DNA of 64,000 bases from Staphylococcus succinus (GCF_029024945.1 NZ_CP118976.1:2046001-2110000), one strand, 5' to 3'; numbered from the stretch's first letter, positions 25,536 to 33,960 are shown. Made by a program: numbers and translations. The notes: a model not told the origin generated them from the sequence alone.

Positions 25536-26276
25536 TCAGTCGTCGTCTGTTGATTTTGAGTTAGCGCTGTTATCTTGAGAAGATTGTTCTTGTCCACTAC
25601 TTTGACTGCTTTTTGCTGATGTGGCCGGTTCACTAGTAGCGCTGGGCTTTTCTTGTGTTGTTGCAGGCTCAGATGTTGGTTCTTCAGTTTTTTTTTCCTC
25701 GGTTGAAGGTTCTTCAGTTGTTTTTTCTTCTGTCGATGGTTCTTCTGTCGTTTTCTCTTCTGTGGAAGGCTCTTCAGTTGTTTTTTCTTCCGTAGATGGT
25801 TCTTCTGTCGTTTTCTCTTCTGTAGAAGGTTCTTCAGTTGTTTTTTCTTCTGTGGAAGGCTCTTCGGTTGTTTTTTCTTCTGTCGATGGTTCTTCAGTTG
25901 AACGCTCTTCGGTTGTTTTTTCCTCTGTAGTACGCTCAGCAGTAGCAGGTTGTTGAGTCTGTTGCTGTGTTTGTTGTTGCGTTTGTTGCTGTGTTTGTTG
26001 TTGTGTCTGCTGTTGCGTCTGTTGAGACTCTTCAGTAGATTTTTCTTTTTTCTTTTTCTCTTCTTTAGTCTTATCTTTTTTATTTTCTTTCTTTTCTTGG
26101 CTTTGATTGTTTAAGCGATCATTAGCTTTATTTGAATGATCCACAAATGCGAAAATGGCAAATATCAATCCACCTACAAGTAATAATACAATGATTCCAC
26201 TTACAATTTTTGCAAAACGACTCATTTTTTTGTTATCTTGATTATCAAAATCATTATCCTGCTTATGCTTTGGCAT
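25536..26276 (-). CDS. Membrane-anchored low-complexity repeat protein
   Basis: A 246-residue protein with a short charged cytoplasmic N-terminus, one membrane helix (about residues 21-45) and a long extracellular stretch: a lysine/glutamate-rich region, about five TQQQ units, then about seven copies of the decapeptide PSTEEKTTEE, and a serine/threonine-rich end SAKSSQSSGQEQSSQDNS. There is no LPXTG motif. It could be an extended cell-wall-spanning stalk or a negatively charged surface protein. The repeat number is likely to vary between strains. AGGGGAG precedes the ATG. No enzyme domain is visible. Confidence 0.75.
   Translation of the reverse strand: MPKHKQDNDFDNQDNKKMSRFAKIVSGIIVLLLVGGLIFAIFAFVDHSNKANDRLNNQSQEKKENKKDKTKEEKKKKEKSTEESQQTQQQTQQQTQQQTQQQTQQQTQQPATAERTTEEKTTEERSTEEPSTEEKTTEEPSTEEKTTEEPSTEEKTTEEPSTEEKTTEEPSTEEKTTEEPSTEEKTTEEPSTEEKKTEEPTSEPATTQEKPSATSEPATSAKSSQSSGQEQSSQDNSANSKSTDDD
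25680..25930 (-). repeat. 30-bp tandem repeat coding for PSTEEKTTEE
   Basis: About seven imperfect 30-bp units in frame inside the repeat-protein gene; synonymous differences (TCTGTCGATGG, TCTGTGGAAGG, TCCGTAGATGG) show selection on the peptide. A shorter 12-bp repeat coding for TQQQ follows at about 25950-26030. Confidence 0.85.
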
Positions 26277-26574
26277 ATGCTCCCCTCACTTCAATTTATA
26301 TCATAACATTTATGTTTTTCTCATATATAATCCAATAGTAAAAGTATATTTTACACTATTTCATGTACGAATTAAACTTATTAACTATTTTTTAATACAG
26401 CTGTTATCGTCGTGTCATATCTATAGTAGAATAGACGTATCAATATTTTAACTATGTTCTTCATATTTCAACTTTACATTAATCTATAGGCGATCTCACC
26501 TTCAATATATTCACTGAATTTTAACCTTACCTTATTATAATTATACTACTATCATAACAGGATGTGGCGTCAAT

Positions 26575-26775
26575 ATGAAAAAACATGATCCATTACACGA
26601 CTATGAGCGAATTAATCTCAAGGATGAAAAAAGTAACAAAGGACTTCGTCAAATGATGGTTGAAAACGACAACTATGAATCTCGTAAATATACAAAAACA
26701 CGTTTTGTTTTCTTTATTTTTGTAATCTTTTTAATACTCATTGCTTTTGGCATCATTAGCATTTTTATTTTATAA
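26575..26775 (+). CDS. Small single-helix membrane protein, unknown
   Basis: A 66-residue protein with a hydrophilic N-terminal 40 residues (HDPLHDYERINLKDEK) and one C-terminal membrane helix (about 43-66). AGGATG lies before the ATG. Its position between the cggR region and the epimerase matches a small conserved staphylococcal gene. Function unknown. Confidence 0.65.
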   Translation: MKKHDPLHDYERINLKDEKSNKGLRQMMVENDNYESRKYTKTRFVFFIFVIFLILIAFGIISIFIL

Positions 26776-26859
26776 TACTACTTCTAGTATAAGTTTTATT
26801 ATTAAAGTAATCAAAAGTTAAAAAGATAGTTCCTAATCATTAATTGCGTTAACATATAA

Positions 26860-26981
26860 ATATAGGCCTATACGATACTCGCATAGGCCATTACTAAAGG
26901 GAGTCAAAATTTTACCTTCGTTAGTATATTATGGGGTATACTCGAAATAATTAAGAGATGATTAATTAATATCGAAGGTAC
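26860..26981 (-). ncRNA. rsaH: Small regulatory RNA, probably RsaH-like
   Basis: On the minus strand a -10 box TATAAT (26986-26991) is followed at the expected distance by TACCTTCG, which pairs with CGAAGGTA (26973-26980 with 26913-26920). Inside are two hairpins: TTAATTA with TAATTAA (26948-26954 and 26962-26968) and AGTATA with TATACT (26923-26928 and 26937-26942), giving a three-way junction. Then comes a single-stranded CTCCC (26899-26903), the motif shared by several Rsa RNAs, and a hairpin GGCCTAT/ATAGGCC (26865-26871 with 26883-26889) with a weakly T-rich tail. S. aureus RsaH, as I recall, lies in the same neighbourhood near the epimerase gene. The structure is seen; the name is inferred. 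Confidence 0.6.
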
Positions 26982-27142
26982 CTTTATTATAACCTATACT
27001 ATTTTAATTTAAATACTTCTAGCAAGAAGTTAATGACATATTAATGAACAAATTTTGAAAAAATTATGTCCTTCAAATGCGATTAGATTATCCTACCTTT
27101 AATCATTGCAAAATTAGGCACTATTATTTAAGAGGTGATAAG

Positions 27143-28044
27143 ATGAAAAACTATTTAATTACAGGCGGGACTGGCATGATAGGCACACAACTTGTGGAAG
27201 CCATCATTCAAAGCGATGCACATATAACTATTTTGACAAGACAAAACAAAACAAATCAAGTTCACACCCGAAGATTACTTATGTGAATTGGTCAGAATCT
27301 GATTGGGAATCTAAAATTCCTCATATTGATATTGTCATCAATCTTGCAGGTGCTAGCTTAAATCAACGGTGGACAAAAGCACATAAACAATCCATTATGT
27401 TAAGTCGCTTACAATCTACCCAGGCATTATTTGATTTATTTAAAAATCGTGAACAAAGACCTTCTGTATTTTTCAATGCAAGTGCTATAGGTTACTACAA
27501 ACCAGATTTAAATAGAACTTATACAGAATTATACAAAACTTTACCATTCGATTTTCTTTCAGAAGTGGTTTATCAATGGGAAAGACGTGCCCGTCAATTT
27601 GAAGCATTAGGTACACGCGTCGTAATTGGTAGATTTGGAATGGTTCTCTCTCAATCAGGCGGCGCTCTACCTTTAATGAAACTGCCCTACGAACTTTATC
27701 TTGGTGGTAAACTTGGGACTGGAAGACAGTGGTATTCATGGATTCACTTAGATGATTTAACAAGAGCCATCCTTCATACAATTAATACCGAAAAGGCTCA
27801 AGGCGTGTTTAACTTCACTGCCCCAATCGTGGAACATCAAAATTTATTTGGCTATACACTCGCTCGCGTTACACATCGTCCACACTACACTTGGGTACCT
27901 TCTTTTGCACTCAGATTAGTATTAGGACAAATGTCAACAGTCGTACTCGACACCCAAAAAGTCATTCCAAATAAATTACAGGCTATTGATTTTAAATTTA
28001 AATATCCAGATTTAAAAATTGCTTTGGAAGATTTAGTTCACTAA
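27143..28044 (+). pseudogene. NAD-dependent epimerase/oxidoreductase (TIGR01777/YfcH type), frameshifted
   Basis: The gene starts at ATG 27143 (AGAGGTGATAAG upstream) with the Rossmann motif ITGGTGMIGTQLVEAI. At about 27260-27275 the frame shifts: in the first frame translation ends VHTRRLLM-stop at 27286, whereas the other frame reads HPKITYVNWSESDW and continues to 28044 through VINLAGASLNQRW, NASAIGYY, GRFGMVLS and SWIHLDDLTRAI. Together they make one full protein of about 300 residues of the YfcH-like SDR family. The break falls in a CACACCC run, consistent with a small insertion or deletion, or a sequencing error. Confidence 0.8.
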
Positions 28045-28063
28045 CTTTTATGAGAGGGATAAA

Positions 28064-28252
28064 ATGAAAGCAGATAGTCTAACACATATATTATTACTCA
28101 TTATTAGTTTATTACTTTTATTAAATGGCTGCTTTGCTTTTGATAAGTCGCTAGCTATGACGATAGTATCTTCTATTTTTATCATTGTAGGATTACTACT
28201 AATGATTGTATCAGCAAAACTTTTCTATAATAATATAGTTAAACAGAAATAG
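28064..28252 (+). CDS. Small two-helix membrane protein
   Basis: A 62-residue protein with two hydrophobic helices (about 7-26 and 32-54). GAGAGGG precedes the ATG and the gene starts 19 bases after the end of the epimerase gene, so the two are probably co-transcribed. Function not recognised. Confidence 0.65.
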   Translation: MKADSLTHILLLIISLLLLLNGCFAFDKSLAMTIVSSIFIIVGLLLMIVSAKLFYNNIVKQK

Positions 28253-28257
28253 ATGTC

Positions 28258-28295
28258 AAAAAAAGACAAGTCGCTTATAACGACTTGTCTTTTTT
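28258..28295. terminator. Bidirectional terminator before clpP
   Basis: A 15-bp stem (AAAAAAGACAAGTCG with its complement) with A and T runs on both sides; it ends the plus-strand pair and the minus-strand clpP transcript. Confidence 0.9.
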
Positions 28296-28315
28296 ATTAA
28301 AACTTTAATTTTAAC

Positions 28316-28900
28316 TTATGATTCTGGAACCATGACTTGGTCAACCAGACCATATGTTTTAGCTTCTTCAGCTGATAAGAAATTATCACGATCTGTATCT
28401 TTTTCGATTTTTTCAATAGATTGACCTGTACGGTCTGCTAAAATTTGATTTAATTTAGAACGTGTTTTAAGAATATGGTTCGCAGCAATTTCAATTTCTG
28501 TAGCTTGACCTTGCGCGCCACCTAATGGTTGGTGAATCATTACTTCAGCATTTGGCAACGCAAAACGTTTGCCTTTTGCACCAGCTGCAAGTAAGAATGA
28601 ACCCATGGACGCAGCCATACCAATACAAATTGTTTGAACATCTGGTTTAATATGTTGGATTGTGTCATAGATTGCAAAACCAGCTGTCACACTACCACCT
28701 GGTGAGTTGATGTAAAGGTAGATATCTTTTTCAGCATCTTGTGCTTGTAAGAATAATAATTGAGAAACAATAGAGTTTGCTACATTATCATCGATTTGTG
28801 AACCTAACATGATAATACGATCTTTTAATAAGCGTGAGTAAATGTCATATGCACGTTCCCCACGATTTGTTGTTTCAATTACTGTAGGTATTAAATTCAT
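28316..28900 (-). CDS. clpP: ATP-dependent Clp protease proteolytic subunit
   Basis: A 194-residue serine peptidase, the usual ClpP length. Catalytic residues: S98 in GMAASMGS, H123 in MIHQPLGG and the aspartate near residue 172 in EKDTDRDNF. It forms the tetradecameric chamber fed by ClpX and ClpC and removes misfolded and tmRNA-tagged proteins. It is monocistronic, with a CtsR box over its promoter and a terminator after it. Confidence 0.98.
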   Translation of the reverse strand: MNLIPTVIETTNRGERAYDIYSRLLKDRIIMLGSQIDDNVANSIVSQLLFLQAQDAEKDIYLYINSPGGSVTAGFAIYDTIQHIKPDVQTICIGMAASMGSFLLAAGAKGKRFALPNAEVMIHQPLGGAQGQATEIEIAANHILKTRSKLNQILADRTGQSIEKIEKDTDRDNFLSAEEAKTYGLVDQVMVPES

Positions 28901-28947
28901 TAATATTGCCTCCTTATTTCTAACTGATAAATATATTTTAACCTAAA

Positions 28948-28970
28948 AGTCAAACATGGTCAAAAAATAA
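28948..28970. promoter_or_regulatory. CtsR operator over the clpP promoter
   Basis: AGTCAAACATGGTCAAA at 28948-28964 matches the CtsR direct heptad repeat (GGTCAAA-N3-GGTCAAA type). On the minus strand the clpP promoter reads TTGACC, 17 bases, TAAAAT and overlaps it. Repression by CtsR and induction by heat and protein stress follow from family knowledge. Confidence 0.8.
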
Positions 28971-29053
28971 CGCTTGAAATTTTCACGAAATTTCTTCAGT
29001 TGTTATTGACCATTGCTATTAAGATTTGTACACTTAAAGTATTGTTAAATTCC

Positions 29054-29125
29054 CCCCTCGTAGTGTAATGGATAACACATAAGATTCCGGTTCTTAGAAT
29101 AGGGGTTCGACTCCCTTCGAGGGGA
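29054..29125 (+). tRNA. tRNA-Arg (anticodon CCG)
   Basis: A complete 72-nt cloverleaf: acceptor CCCCTCG/CGAGGGG, D-arm GTGT/ACAC, anticodon arm TAAGA-TTCCGGT-TCTTA with anticodon CCG, T-arm around GTTCGACTC. CCA is not encoded. It is isolated and followed by its own terminator. Confidence 0.95.
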
Positions 29126-29153
29126 TTTATAATATGTATATACTTTCCAAAAT

Positions 29154-29185
29154 AAAGAGCCTTGTCATATCAAGGCTCTTTTTGT
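29154..29185 (+). terminator. Terminator after tRNA-Arg
   Basis: Perfect 11-bp stem (29154-29164 with 29171-29181) and T run. The following 285 bases up to the small ORF are AT-rich and I see no gene there. Confidence 0.9.
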
Positions 29186-29470
29186 TCTGTTATCTAATGA
29201 CACTATATAGTAAAGTGTTTTTCAGGGACTTTCTACAGTCCCAACATTTAAAACCACTCTATTTATTTTAGCTAAAAGATAATATCCTTTTATTTTTCTT
29301 AATAATTCCATAAACAAAGAAATGAAAACTTCTTTCGAGCTTTTATTTTTAGGCTTATTTTTGAAAAATTGAATCTTTTCTTAATCCCTCATTCATCTTA
29401 AATATAAGGTACTTTACTAGGTTTTCATGCACATTGATAATCTGTGTTCAAAACTGTCATTTTATTGTAT

Positions 29471-29578
29471 TTATTCCTCGTCTTCAATAGAATAGTATTC
29501 ATGAATAGCATTAATTTCCTTATTTCTAACAAAATTTATTCCTAATATAACTAATACTAATAACAAAATTTTTTTCAC
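29471..29578 (-). CDS. 35-residue ORF downstream of the TagF-like gene
   Basis: A short frame starting at GTG 29578, with AAAGGGGAAAA seven bases upstream, only 14 bases after the stop of the large glycosyltransferase gene. It encodes a lysine start, a hydrophobic helix KKILLLVLVILGINFV and an acidic tail ending SIEDEE. It looks like a small membrane peptide or a truncated secreted one. Support is the ribosome site and operon position only. Confidence 0.5.
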   Translation of the reverse strand: MKKILLLVLVILGINFVRNKEINAIHEYYSIEDEE

Positions 29579-29592
29579 GATAGTTTTCCCCT

Positions 29593-31878
29593 TTATTTTA
29601 TAACTGCTTCCACTATTCTTTTAGTAGCGTTACCATCTTCTAAATAGCAATATCTTTGATAGAATTCAGCATATTTTTCTTTATACTTTTCTTTTGTTAA
29701 ATTTAAATTTTTGATGGAATCTACTAATTGATCATTCGTAAGTAATAACGGTCCCGGCAATTCATTGTATACGTCTATGTAAAATCCTCTTAGCATACTT
29801 TGATATTTCTCGATATCATAAGTGAAAAATAATATTGGTTTTCTTAAGTTCGCATAATCAAAGAATACAGATGAATAATCTGTAATTAAAATATCACTTG
29901 AAATATATAGATCATTAATATCGTTGTACTTAGAAAAATCATAAGCAAAACCTTCAAAACCTGTTAAATCCATATTATCTGAAATGAAATAATGCATTCT
30001 TAAAGCGATAACGTATTCGTCGCCAAACTCTTCACACATTCTTTCTAAATCCATTTGTAATTTAAATTTATAATTCCCAGCTGAATGGAATTCATCATCT
30101 CGCCATGTGGGAGCATATAAAATTACTTTTTTAGATGCAGGCAAATTCAATTTTTGTTTAATATTACGTTTATGTTCATCAGAATAATTATGTAATATAT
30201 CATTCCTTGGATATCCATAAGTTAATATATCTTCTTTTGGATACATAAAGGCACTTTCAAATATTTCTTCGCTATACTTATTAGCTGCAATTAAATAATC
30301 CCATTTTCTAGATTGGGTATAAAAATCTTTTTTATAATTTTTGTTAGCAGATGTCACATTTTCCATATCGAATACAAGGCGTTTTAAAGGCGTTCCATGC
30401 CATGTTGATAAAATTGTTTGTTCATCTTTTTTAAATAACCATTTCGGTTGTCGCATATTTAATACGAAATATTTAGATACAGTTACGTAATAAAAGTACT
30501 TCCAACCAAAACGTTTTATGATTTTCACATTTTTATTCTTAAACTCTTCTTGGTTTTCAATAAGACTTTCATCATTTAATATCCATACATGTTGCCAAGT
30601 ATCTTTATCATTTTCTAAAAGATACTTAAAAATCGCTTTAGGACTGTCAGAATAATTTTTACCTAAAAAGCTTTCGTATAGAATAGTATTTTCTTTTATA
30701 GGCAATTTGGTAAATAAATTTTTTTGTAATTTTTTCTGTCTAAATTTTTGATTTTTAGGTTTAATAAATTGATACGTTTTATAACCTAATACTCTAGTTT
30801 TACTTAACATGAATGCTTTTTTAAATTTCCCATTTTTTATAGCAGTGATTTCAAGATCATGTCGTTTACTCAACTTAATTTTAGATGATGGGTAGTTTAA
30901 AATTTTATGTAATAATTGATATATTTCGTGAATTTCACTATAAGATCCATTAAACAAACTACTTTTTACAATTTTATATAAATAATATCTTATTGCTTCA
31001 ATTTTTATTTGTTTTGCTAAATTTAAATTCACACATTTTTCTAAGCCTTCTTTTAATGCTTTTATTCTTTGTAAAAATCTATCATCATGTTCTTCCTGTG
31101 TTAAAGAAGGACTATTTATTGAATCATTATGTATATATTTATAATATAATTTTGTGCTGGATTGTACGATGTGATTGGTTTTATTATAAAGATCCATTAA
31201 AAAAGGAATATCATTATATAGTGGGTTATCAGTTTCAAAAAAGAGTTGATTTTCAATTAAGAAAGATTTTCGAATAATAAAGCTATGTAGTTTAAATTGG
31301 TAATTTAAATTTTTCAAATAGTTTTTAGGTTTAATTGTAGTAAATTGATGGCTAATCATTTGTTTTTCAAACAAACCGTTTATTATACCTTTAACTTGCT
31401 TATTACTAACCGGTATACCTGTTTCATTTAATAATACTTCTAACTTATTAAATGCTTCGTTATCAAAAAAGGCTCTACTATTTGTACTTAATGTTGCAGT
31501 TTTATCTAAATTAGTTTTGCTAATACCAAATTTATAAATATCGATACTTTCATTTTTATCTTCAATCATTTGTTGAGCATAAATTAAAGCATTGGGATGT
31601 AAGTAATCATCTGCATCTAAGAAAACTAAAAACTCTCCAGAAGCATTTTTAATTGCTTTATTTTTATAATCTGAAATATTATCGTTTTCGCTCATTTTTA
31701 ATTGTTTAATAGTTAGTTCTCTATTCTTACATAGTCTATCGATTAATTCTGTGTCATTATGTACCAGAATAACTTCATAACTATTATATGTCTGATTAAT
31801 AATACTATCTAAACAATTATTGATGTATTTTTCATTCCCCCATTTATTTTTATATGTAATTATAATAGAGAAATTCAT
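29593..31878 (-). CDS. Bifunctional glycosyltransferase / CDP-glycerol glycerophosphotransferase (TagF-like)
   Basis: A 761-residue two-domain protein. The N-terminal family 2 glycosyltransferase (about 1-330) begins MNFSIIITYKNKWGNE and has the metal motif FLDADDYLHPNA near residue 85. The C-terminal domain (about 380-755) is a CDP-glycerol:poly(glycerophosphate) transferase: TWHGTPLKRLVFD, YGYPRNDIL, ILYAPTWRDDEF, and ITDYSSVFFDYANLRKPILFF. It should add sugar and glycerol-phosphate or ribitol-phosphate units in teichoic acid or capsule synthesis at the inner membrane face. ATG 31878 has AGGGGAA upstream; the longer frame to 31920 is not supported. The gene is more AT-rich than the core genes and sits in an island-like region. 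Confidence 0.85.
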   Translation of the reverse strand: MNFSIIITYKNKWGNEKYINNCLDSIINQTYNSYEVILVHNDTELIDRLCKNRELTIKQLKMSENDNISDYKNKAIKNASGEFLVFLDADDYLHPNALIYAQQMIEDKNESIDIYKFGISKTNLDKTATLSTNSRAFFDNEAFNKLEVLLNETGIPVSNKQVKGIINGLFEKQMISHQFTTIKPKNYLKNLNYQFKLHSFIIRKSFLIENQLFFETDNPLYNDIPFLMDLYNKTNHIVQSSTKLYYKYIHNDSINSPSLTQEEHDDRFLQRIKALKEGLEKCVNLNLAKQIKIEAIRYYLYKIVKSSLFNGSYSEIHEIYQLLHKILNYPSSKIKLSKRHDLEITAIKNGKFKKAFMLSKTRVLGYKTYQFIKPKNQKFRQKKLQKNLFTKLPIKENTILYESFLGKNYSDSPKAIFKYLLENDKDTWQHVWILNDESLIENQEEFKNKNVKIIKRFGWKYFYYVTVSKYFVLNMRQPKWLFKKDEQTILSTWHGTPLKRLVFDMENVTSANKNYKKDFYTQSRKWDYLIAANKYSEEIFESAFMYPKEDILTYGYPRNDILHNYSDEHKRNIKQKLNLPASKKVILYAPTWRDDEFHSAGNYKFKLQMDLERMCEEFGDEYVIALRMHYFISDNMDLTGFEGFAYDFSKYNDINDLYISSDILITDYSSVFFDYANLRKPILFFTYDIEKYQSMLRGFYIDVYNELPGPLLLTNDQLVDSIKNLNLTKEKYKEKYAEFYQRYCYLEDGNATKRIVEAVIK

Positions 31879-32191
31879 ATATTCCCCTGCTTTCTTATTT
31901 TTTATATATATATTGCCCATTAGAACTATTTTTAATTATAATATTATATGTAGTTAAAAACAATGTGTTTTTAACATTAAATTAATTTACTTCACAAAAC
32001 TTTGTTGTGTGAAAAGTGGGCTATCAAAAAATTCTGCAAAAAAGCTATACGTTAAGTGAACGTACTATTTGTTCAACACTAAATGGTGTCTTGTATAATG
32101 TTTAGAGTTATTGGAGATAAATATGTGAAAATGGCTTATATATAACACAAAGCAGATTCATCTTCTAGTCATGTATATAGCAAAATCAGAT

Positions 32192-32476
32192 ATGAAACAC
32201 ATATTAAGTATTATTAAAGGTAAGCCTATAAGTTACGATGGATATATATTTTAAAATATTGGAGCTATAATATCATCTAATGCAATTAACAAAACACTAA
32301 AACAGCATGTGATAAGTCACACTCATTGTTCTTACCTTTTAGTAAAAGGTATAGCTATTTATTATATTTCAAAATGAATAAGTCACAAAAACATATCAAT
32401 TAATACTTCTATTTATTCACATTTGTTAGAAGAAAAATACAAAAAAGAAAAAGACTTAAAAAGATTTAAACACTAA
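32192..32476 (+). pseudogene. Decayed tyrosine integrase (C-terminal half)
   Basis: One frame, with two in-frame stops, reads MKHILSIIKGKPISYDGYIF, stop, NIGAIISSNAINKTLK, QHVISHTHCSYLLVKGIAIY, YISK, stop, ISHKNISINTSIYSHLLEEK and a lysine-rich end. This is the C-terminal domain of a phage or island integrase: the HGLRHTH box survives as HVISHTH, the SKRLGHKNI box as SK-stop-ISHKNI, and the catalytic tyrosine is in SIYSHLLEEK. The catalytic arginine of the box is lost. Nothing convincing is seen of the N-terminal half between 31.9 and 32.19 kb except short traces. Confidence 0.75.
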
Positions 32477-32518
32477 TCCTATAAACTTTGAATGTCCCTT
32501 TTATAGGATTAGTGTTTA
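32468..32518. terminator. Hairpin terminator after the integrase remnant
   Basis: A long stem of about 17 bp (AAACACTAATCCTATAAA with its complement) around a 13-base loop between the decayed integrase and the convergent methyltransferase-like gene. Confidence 0.8.
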
Positions 32519-32587
32519 ACGAACTATGACAAATACATCAACACTACTAAGCATTTGAACTCTTTATATAAACTAAACTGATAATAA

Positions 32588-33289
32588 TCATTTCACTATT
32601 TTTAACATCGTATTAGCATGTGTTTGAAATTCATAATCTACTTTGCATTCACTAACGTTATATCCTAATTCAGTTAAATTTTTAATGATATGGTCTAAAT
32701 ATGCATAGCGATGACCTTCTAAATCAACCAACGGGAAGATTCTAAGCTCTTTTTTGCTCACTCTTAACAGTTCTTCTAAACACTTTATATGAAATGCATA
32801 ATCTAATCTATCAGCATACATAAATAAAAAATGCGCAGATAATACGATATCAAATGCTTCATCGCAGTACGGTAATTCTGGTAATGATACAGCTTTGTAT
32901 TGATTATTGTGACGCTTCATATCTTCGACACAATCTTCCAATGCCTGTTGCCGCTGATATTTCAAATCCTCTATATTTTTAAAGTAATTCCAATTATAAT
33001 TATCCTCGGAATTTTTCATTTTTTCTATCGTATGTTGAATGTCCTCTTTACCTTTCGCATACAAATCAACTCTATTAAAATAATATGCTATATCACACGC
33101 TTCTATATTTAATCCTTTTTGTCTTCCTTTTGCAGAAAATGAACAAGCTCCAGCAGGACAATCCAAAATATTTTTTCTCTCTAACTCAGGTAATGATAAA
33201 TCAAACATCTTCAAATATTCTTTATATGTACGTCCTATAAAAATAATTCTTTCTATTTCTAATTTTTCACTTCTTAATTTATTAGTCAA
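32588..33289 (-). CDS. SAM-dependent methyltransferase-like protein
   Basis: A 233-residue protein with a class I methyltransferase core: the SAM-binding glycine loop appears as NILDCPAGACSFSAKG (about residues 42-57), acidic motif II as IEACDIAYYF, and the later LPYCDEAFDIVLSAHFLFMY resembles motif IV. The substrate is unknown. The start TTG 33289 is chosen because AAGGAGAGG lies just before it; the longer frame to 33478 runs over the deaminase remnant on the other strand and lacks a ribosome site. It is alone between two remnants. Confidence 0.75.
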   Translation of the reverse strand: MTNKLRSEKLEIERIIFIGRTYKEYLKMFDLSLPELERKNILDCPAGACSFSAKGRQKGLNIEACDIAYYFNRVDLYAKGKEDIQHTIEKMKNSEDNYNWNYFKNIEDLKYQRQQALEDCVEDMKRHNNQYKAVSLPELPYCDEAFDIVLSAHFLFMYADRLDYAFHIKCLEELLRVSKKELRIFPLVDLEGHRYAYLDHIIKNLTELGYNVSECKVDYEFQTHANTMLKIVK

Positions 33290-33389
33290 AGTACCTCTCC
33301 TTAAAAATATGTATTTTGAGCGATTTAAGTAAATAATTCTTAGAAATAATGGTATCATTATTTTAATTAACTGAAAATTCTTTTTATTT

Positions 33390-33813
33390 ATGGCATATAT
33401 GAATATTGAAGAAAAACTTTTTAAAACAGCACAGCAATTTATAAAATCTAGGTACCCTGAAGGTTGGGGAGCAGCCATGTATTCAAAAAAAGGTAATATC
33501 TGTTAGCACCAGAAATTATTAATGCTTCCTCAGCCTTTGTATTGAAACAGGTGCCATTTTAGAAACACATAAAAACCAAGATACTATTACTCATTCTATT
33601 TGCGTAGTTAGAGATGATACACAAAGTCATTTTAAAATTTTCACACCTTGCTAGACTTGCCAAGAAAGACTAGCCTATTGGGGCGGTAAAATAAAAGTAG
33701 GCGTTACTACACGTAATAATCAATTATTATACAAAGATTTAAAAGAACTTCAGCCATACCATTGGACACAAGCTTATGACGACATTAAATATTGTGATGA
33801 TGACGATACTTAA
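33390..33813 (+). pseudogene. Broken cytidine/blasticidin deaminase
   Basis: Starting MAYMNIEEKLFKTAQQFIKS and RYPEGWGAAMYSKKGNI, the frame breaks at about 33503, again at about 33540, and a TAG replaces a codon in the zinc motif (TPC-stop-TCQERLA where PCG-x-CQE is expected). Joined across the breaks it reads LLAPEIINASSA, LCIETGAI, THSICVVRDDTQ, TPC, TCQERLAYWGGKIKVGVTT and ends KYCDDDDT. This is the cytidine deaminase fold of the blasticidin-S deaminase type (about 140 residues). At least three lesions make it a pseudogene. Confidence 0.8.
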
Positions 33814-33902
33814 TTTAAATAACTTATTAATGAAAGGCATTTATTGTGATTTCATTTGCCATATCTTGTAGCTTAGACGTTTTCTATCTAAAATATTATT
33901 TA

Positions 33903-33960
33903 TTCTAAACTTAAAAAAGTAGTTTCCATAATTATGGAAACTACTTTTTTAAGTTTAGAA
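33903..33960. terminator. 58-bp perfect palindrome, bidirectional terminator before whiA
   Basis: Bases 33903-33960 are perfectly self-complementary around 33931/33932. The arms contain six A and six T in a row, so it can stop transcription in both directions, between the deaminase remnant and whiA. Confidence 0.9.

Noticed and set aside
25621..25956. Plus-strand open frame rich in serine and valine
   Set aside because: It is the antisense shadow of the PSTEEKTTEE repeats; it has no ribosome site and owes its openness to the repeat.
32588..33478. Long form of the methyltransferase-like gene starting at 33478
   Set aside because: The extra 63 codons cover the opposite-strand deaminase remnant and the ribosome site AAGGAGAGG; the TTG at 33289 is the better start.
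29054..33900. Search for a direct repeat of the tRNA-Arg 3' end marking the island border
   Set aside because: I saw no second copy of the T-arm/acceptor sequence in this interval, so the island borders remain undefined.
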